NCBI GenBank assembly: GCA_026261815.1
Contig: JAMPIT010000437.1
Span: 6,584,001 to 6,648,000 of the forward strand
Reading direction: 5' to 3'
DNA from: Monarcha castaneiventris obscurior
Taxonomy: Eukaryota; Chordata; Aves; Passeriformes; Monarchidae
DNA: 64,000 nt
Below, piece after piece: positions 62,608-64,000 of this stretch. The notes under the pieces were generated by a model, which had not been told where the DNA came from, made no database searches, and worked only from the letters and a program-made list of their open reading frames with translations. Position numbers and translations under genes: made by a program. The stretch's first letter is position 1, and each line of letters starts with the position of its first letter.

Positions 62608-62712
62608 GAGAGATGGGAGTAAAAATGAAGGCACAGAGAGGTGAAGTGATTGACCTAAGGTCAAAGCAAAGCTCTTTGCCAGAGCTGGAAACTCATCTCT
62701 CCTGAGTCCATC
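62608..62712 (-). repeat. MIR/CORE-SINE-type ancient repeat, reverse orientation
   Basis: The plus strand contains 'gaaggcacagagaggtgaag', 'tgattgacctaaggtcaaag', 'ttgccagagctggaaactca' and 'tctctcctgagtcc'. This is the complement of the tRNA-related and core part of MIR-like SINEs ('gaggcacagagaggttaagtgacttgcccaaggtcacac...' theme). It is the best preserved of the remnants of this type in the window. A related L2/L3 tail is an alternative name. Confidence 0.65.
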
Positions 62713-64000
62713 CGTGGAGCTCTGCTGATAACTCCAAGCAACTTTGCCATAAGTGAAAGAAGTTTTGACAGTGTTTTATTGTGTGCAAACTGTAACTGTG
62801 AACTTGTCATGGCAAATTTCTTGGTCCTGTATGGGATATTATTTCTTCACAATACTCAAGTGATCTAGTAGGAATGCCTTACAAATGCTATTCATGACAC
62901 ACCTCAGGAGCATGATAAATAAAACATAAATGGAACAAACACCCAGGCACGTTAATGGAGAAGGCTGTGGGACTTCAGCTACCCTAGGAACTTTTCCATT
63001 TTTCTTACAGAAATTGTTTCCACAGATATTTTGATTTAAATTGGACTGAAAGGGAGGAAGGAGGAAAGTTTAATCAGAAGGTTGTCAACAAATTACTCAA
63101 GTGGGCAGCATCACTACTCTCAGTTTCATACAGAATGTCTTTCCTACAGATAAATTGTTCCGTGGCTATCTGGAGAACGGGGGAGGAAGAATAAAAAAGA
63201 CCGCTAACACTTACGATATTTAATTTTTTACTTTGTTTTGAAAAAAAAAAAAGTTGGTAGGAATTTTTTCATTGCTGGCATATTTTTGTAAGAAGTAAAA
63301 CCCTTAAACTGGTACAAAATAGGATCTAATGCAGCATTACACCTAATTACCACACAATTTTCCTCACTGTTGGGAGATTATTAGAAAAATGTTAGAAAAA
63401 GTTGTGCTAACTGAAAGAAGGAAAACCATGGAAACACTTTCTGCTGTAACAGATACAATCGCTGATACAATAGACACAATCACCCTGTCAATTAAGCAGG
63501 TGAAGAGCTGTCAGCTTTGCCTTTTGACTTCTCTATCCACAGCAGCTCCCACCCTTTCTCCTGTCACAATCCCTTGGTGCTTTCAGCCCCTGATTTACAT
63601 CAAGTGCTCTGTGGGGTAAGGATTTGTCTCTTGGTTTAGCTCCTGTAGCATCTCCTATTCCTAATTCCTGCAATTAACAGCAACACCACAGCAACCAAGA
63701 CCTCAGATGCTGCCCAGTTTGGTGTCAAAGTAAACATTCACCATTATCTTCAGTCTACTGCGATTTAAGAGTTTGAATTAAAGGAGACCACTGTGTCACC
63801 TGGCAGCCAAAGGCTAATTCCAACCCAACAGGCTCGAAACCTTCCTCCAGAAAAGTTTCTCTTCCCATCAAGCACCGGTGAGCAGTGGTCCTACTTCACA
63901 ATATCCTTTCCTCTCTTTCACCCACACAGCCTCTATTTCTCTAACCCAGATGCCCCTGTAGCAGGCTCTATAGCCTCTGATCTGGATTATTCATCAATAG
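62713..64000. other. Unique AT-rich non-coding sequence to the window end
   Basis: An A-run lies at 63240-63252 and a small 12-bp period duplication (two copies of a GATACAATxG-like unit) lies at 63451-63474. No gene, RNA or transposon supported; nothing distinctive at the window edge. Confidence 0.55.

Overview
The window looks like 64 kb of non-coding vertebrate DNA, most likely from a bird. The main evidence is one clear CR1 (chicken repeat 1 type) retroposon 3' end at about 46681-47025. It is supported by the sparse, mostly very old repeats elsewhere, the absence of any recognisable mammalian L1, Alu or B1, and the A/C-rich and AAGG simple repeats. A songbird is possible, but the sequence does not prove it.

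I find no protein-coding gene I can support. Open frames on both strands are short (60-183 codons), lie on random-looking composition, show no recognisable domain and do not join through convincing splice sites. The longest repetitive ones are translations of the AAGG microsatellite. I also find no rRNA, tRNA, known microRNA, retroviral LTR, CRISPR array or prokaryotic feature. The stretch is best read as an intergenic gene desert or the interior of a very large intron.

Layout: 1-4089 is featureless unique sequence. 4090-4375 and 6061-6890 are AT-rich, high-complexity blocks with the look of conserved non-coding elements. 8606-8935 is a probable ancient repeat. 10008-10107 is the first of several degraded copies of an old repeat carrying a 'gaagt-aatgg' theme. 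12720-12750 has a TATA-like box next to a CRE-like site. 13440-14300 is another element-like block. 15686-15821 is a pure 34-copy AAGG microsatellite. 18460-18950 is the only CpG-island-like segment in the window. A good CTCF-type match lies at 20362-20375, followed by an element-like block (20385-20640) and a 26-bp AT palindrome (20849-20874). 22246-22259 is a C14 run. 27932-27953 is a perfect 22-bp palindrome. 30310-30430 has a Pol III B-box-like SINE remnant.

The right half (30-64 kb) is mostly unique AT-rich sequence with further degraded SINE/LINE tails (about 37229, 40966, 45625, 49491, 55940, 57806, 61636, 62608), the CR1 copy, a purine-rich tract (39262-39420) and an A/C-rich tract (55259-55379).

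If the window has a function it is probably regulatory. The CpG island, the CTCF-like site and the neighbouring element-like block lie within about 2.2 kb of each other (18460-20640) and are the part most worth testing. Calls of conservation, promoter activity and ancient repeat identity are inferences from sequence look and remembered consensus themes; no alignment was run.
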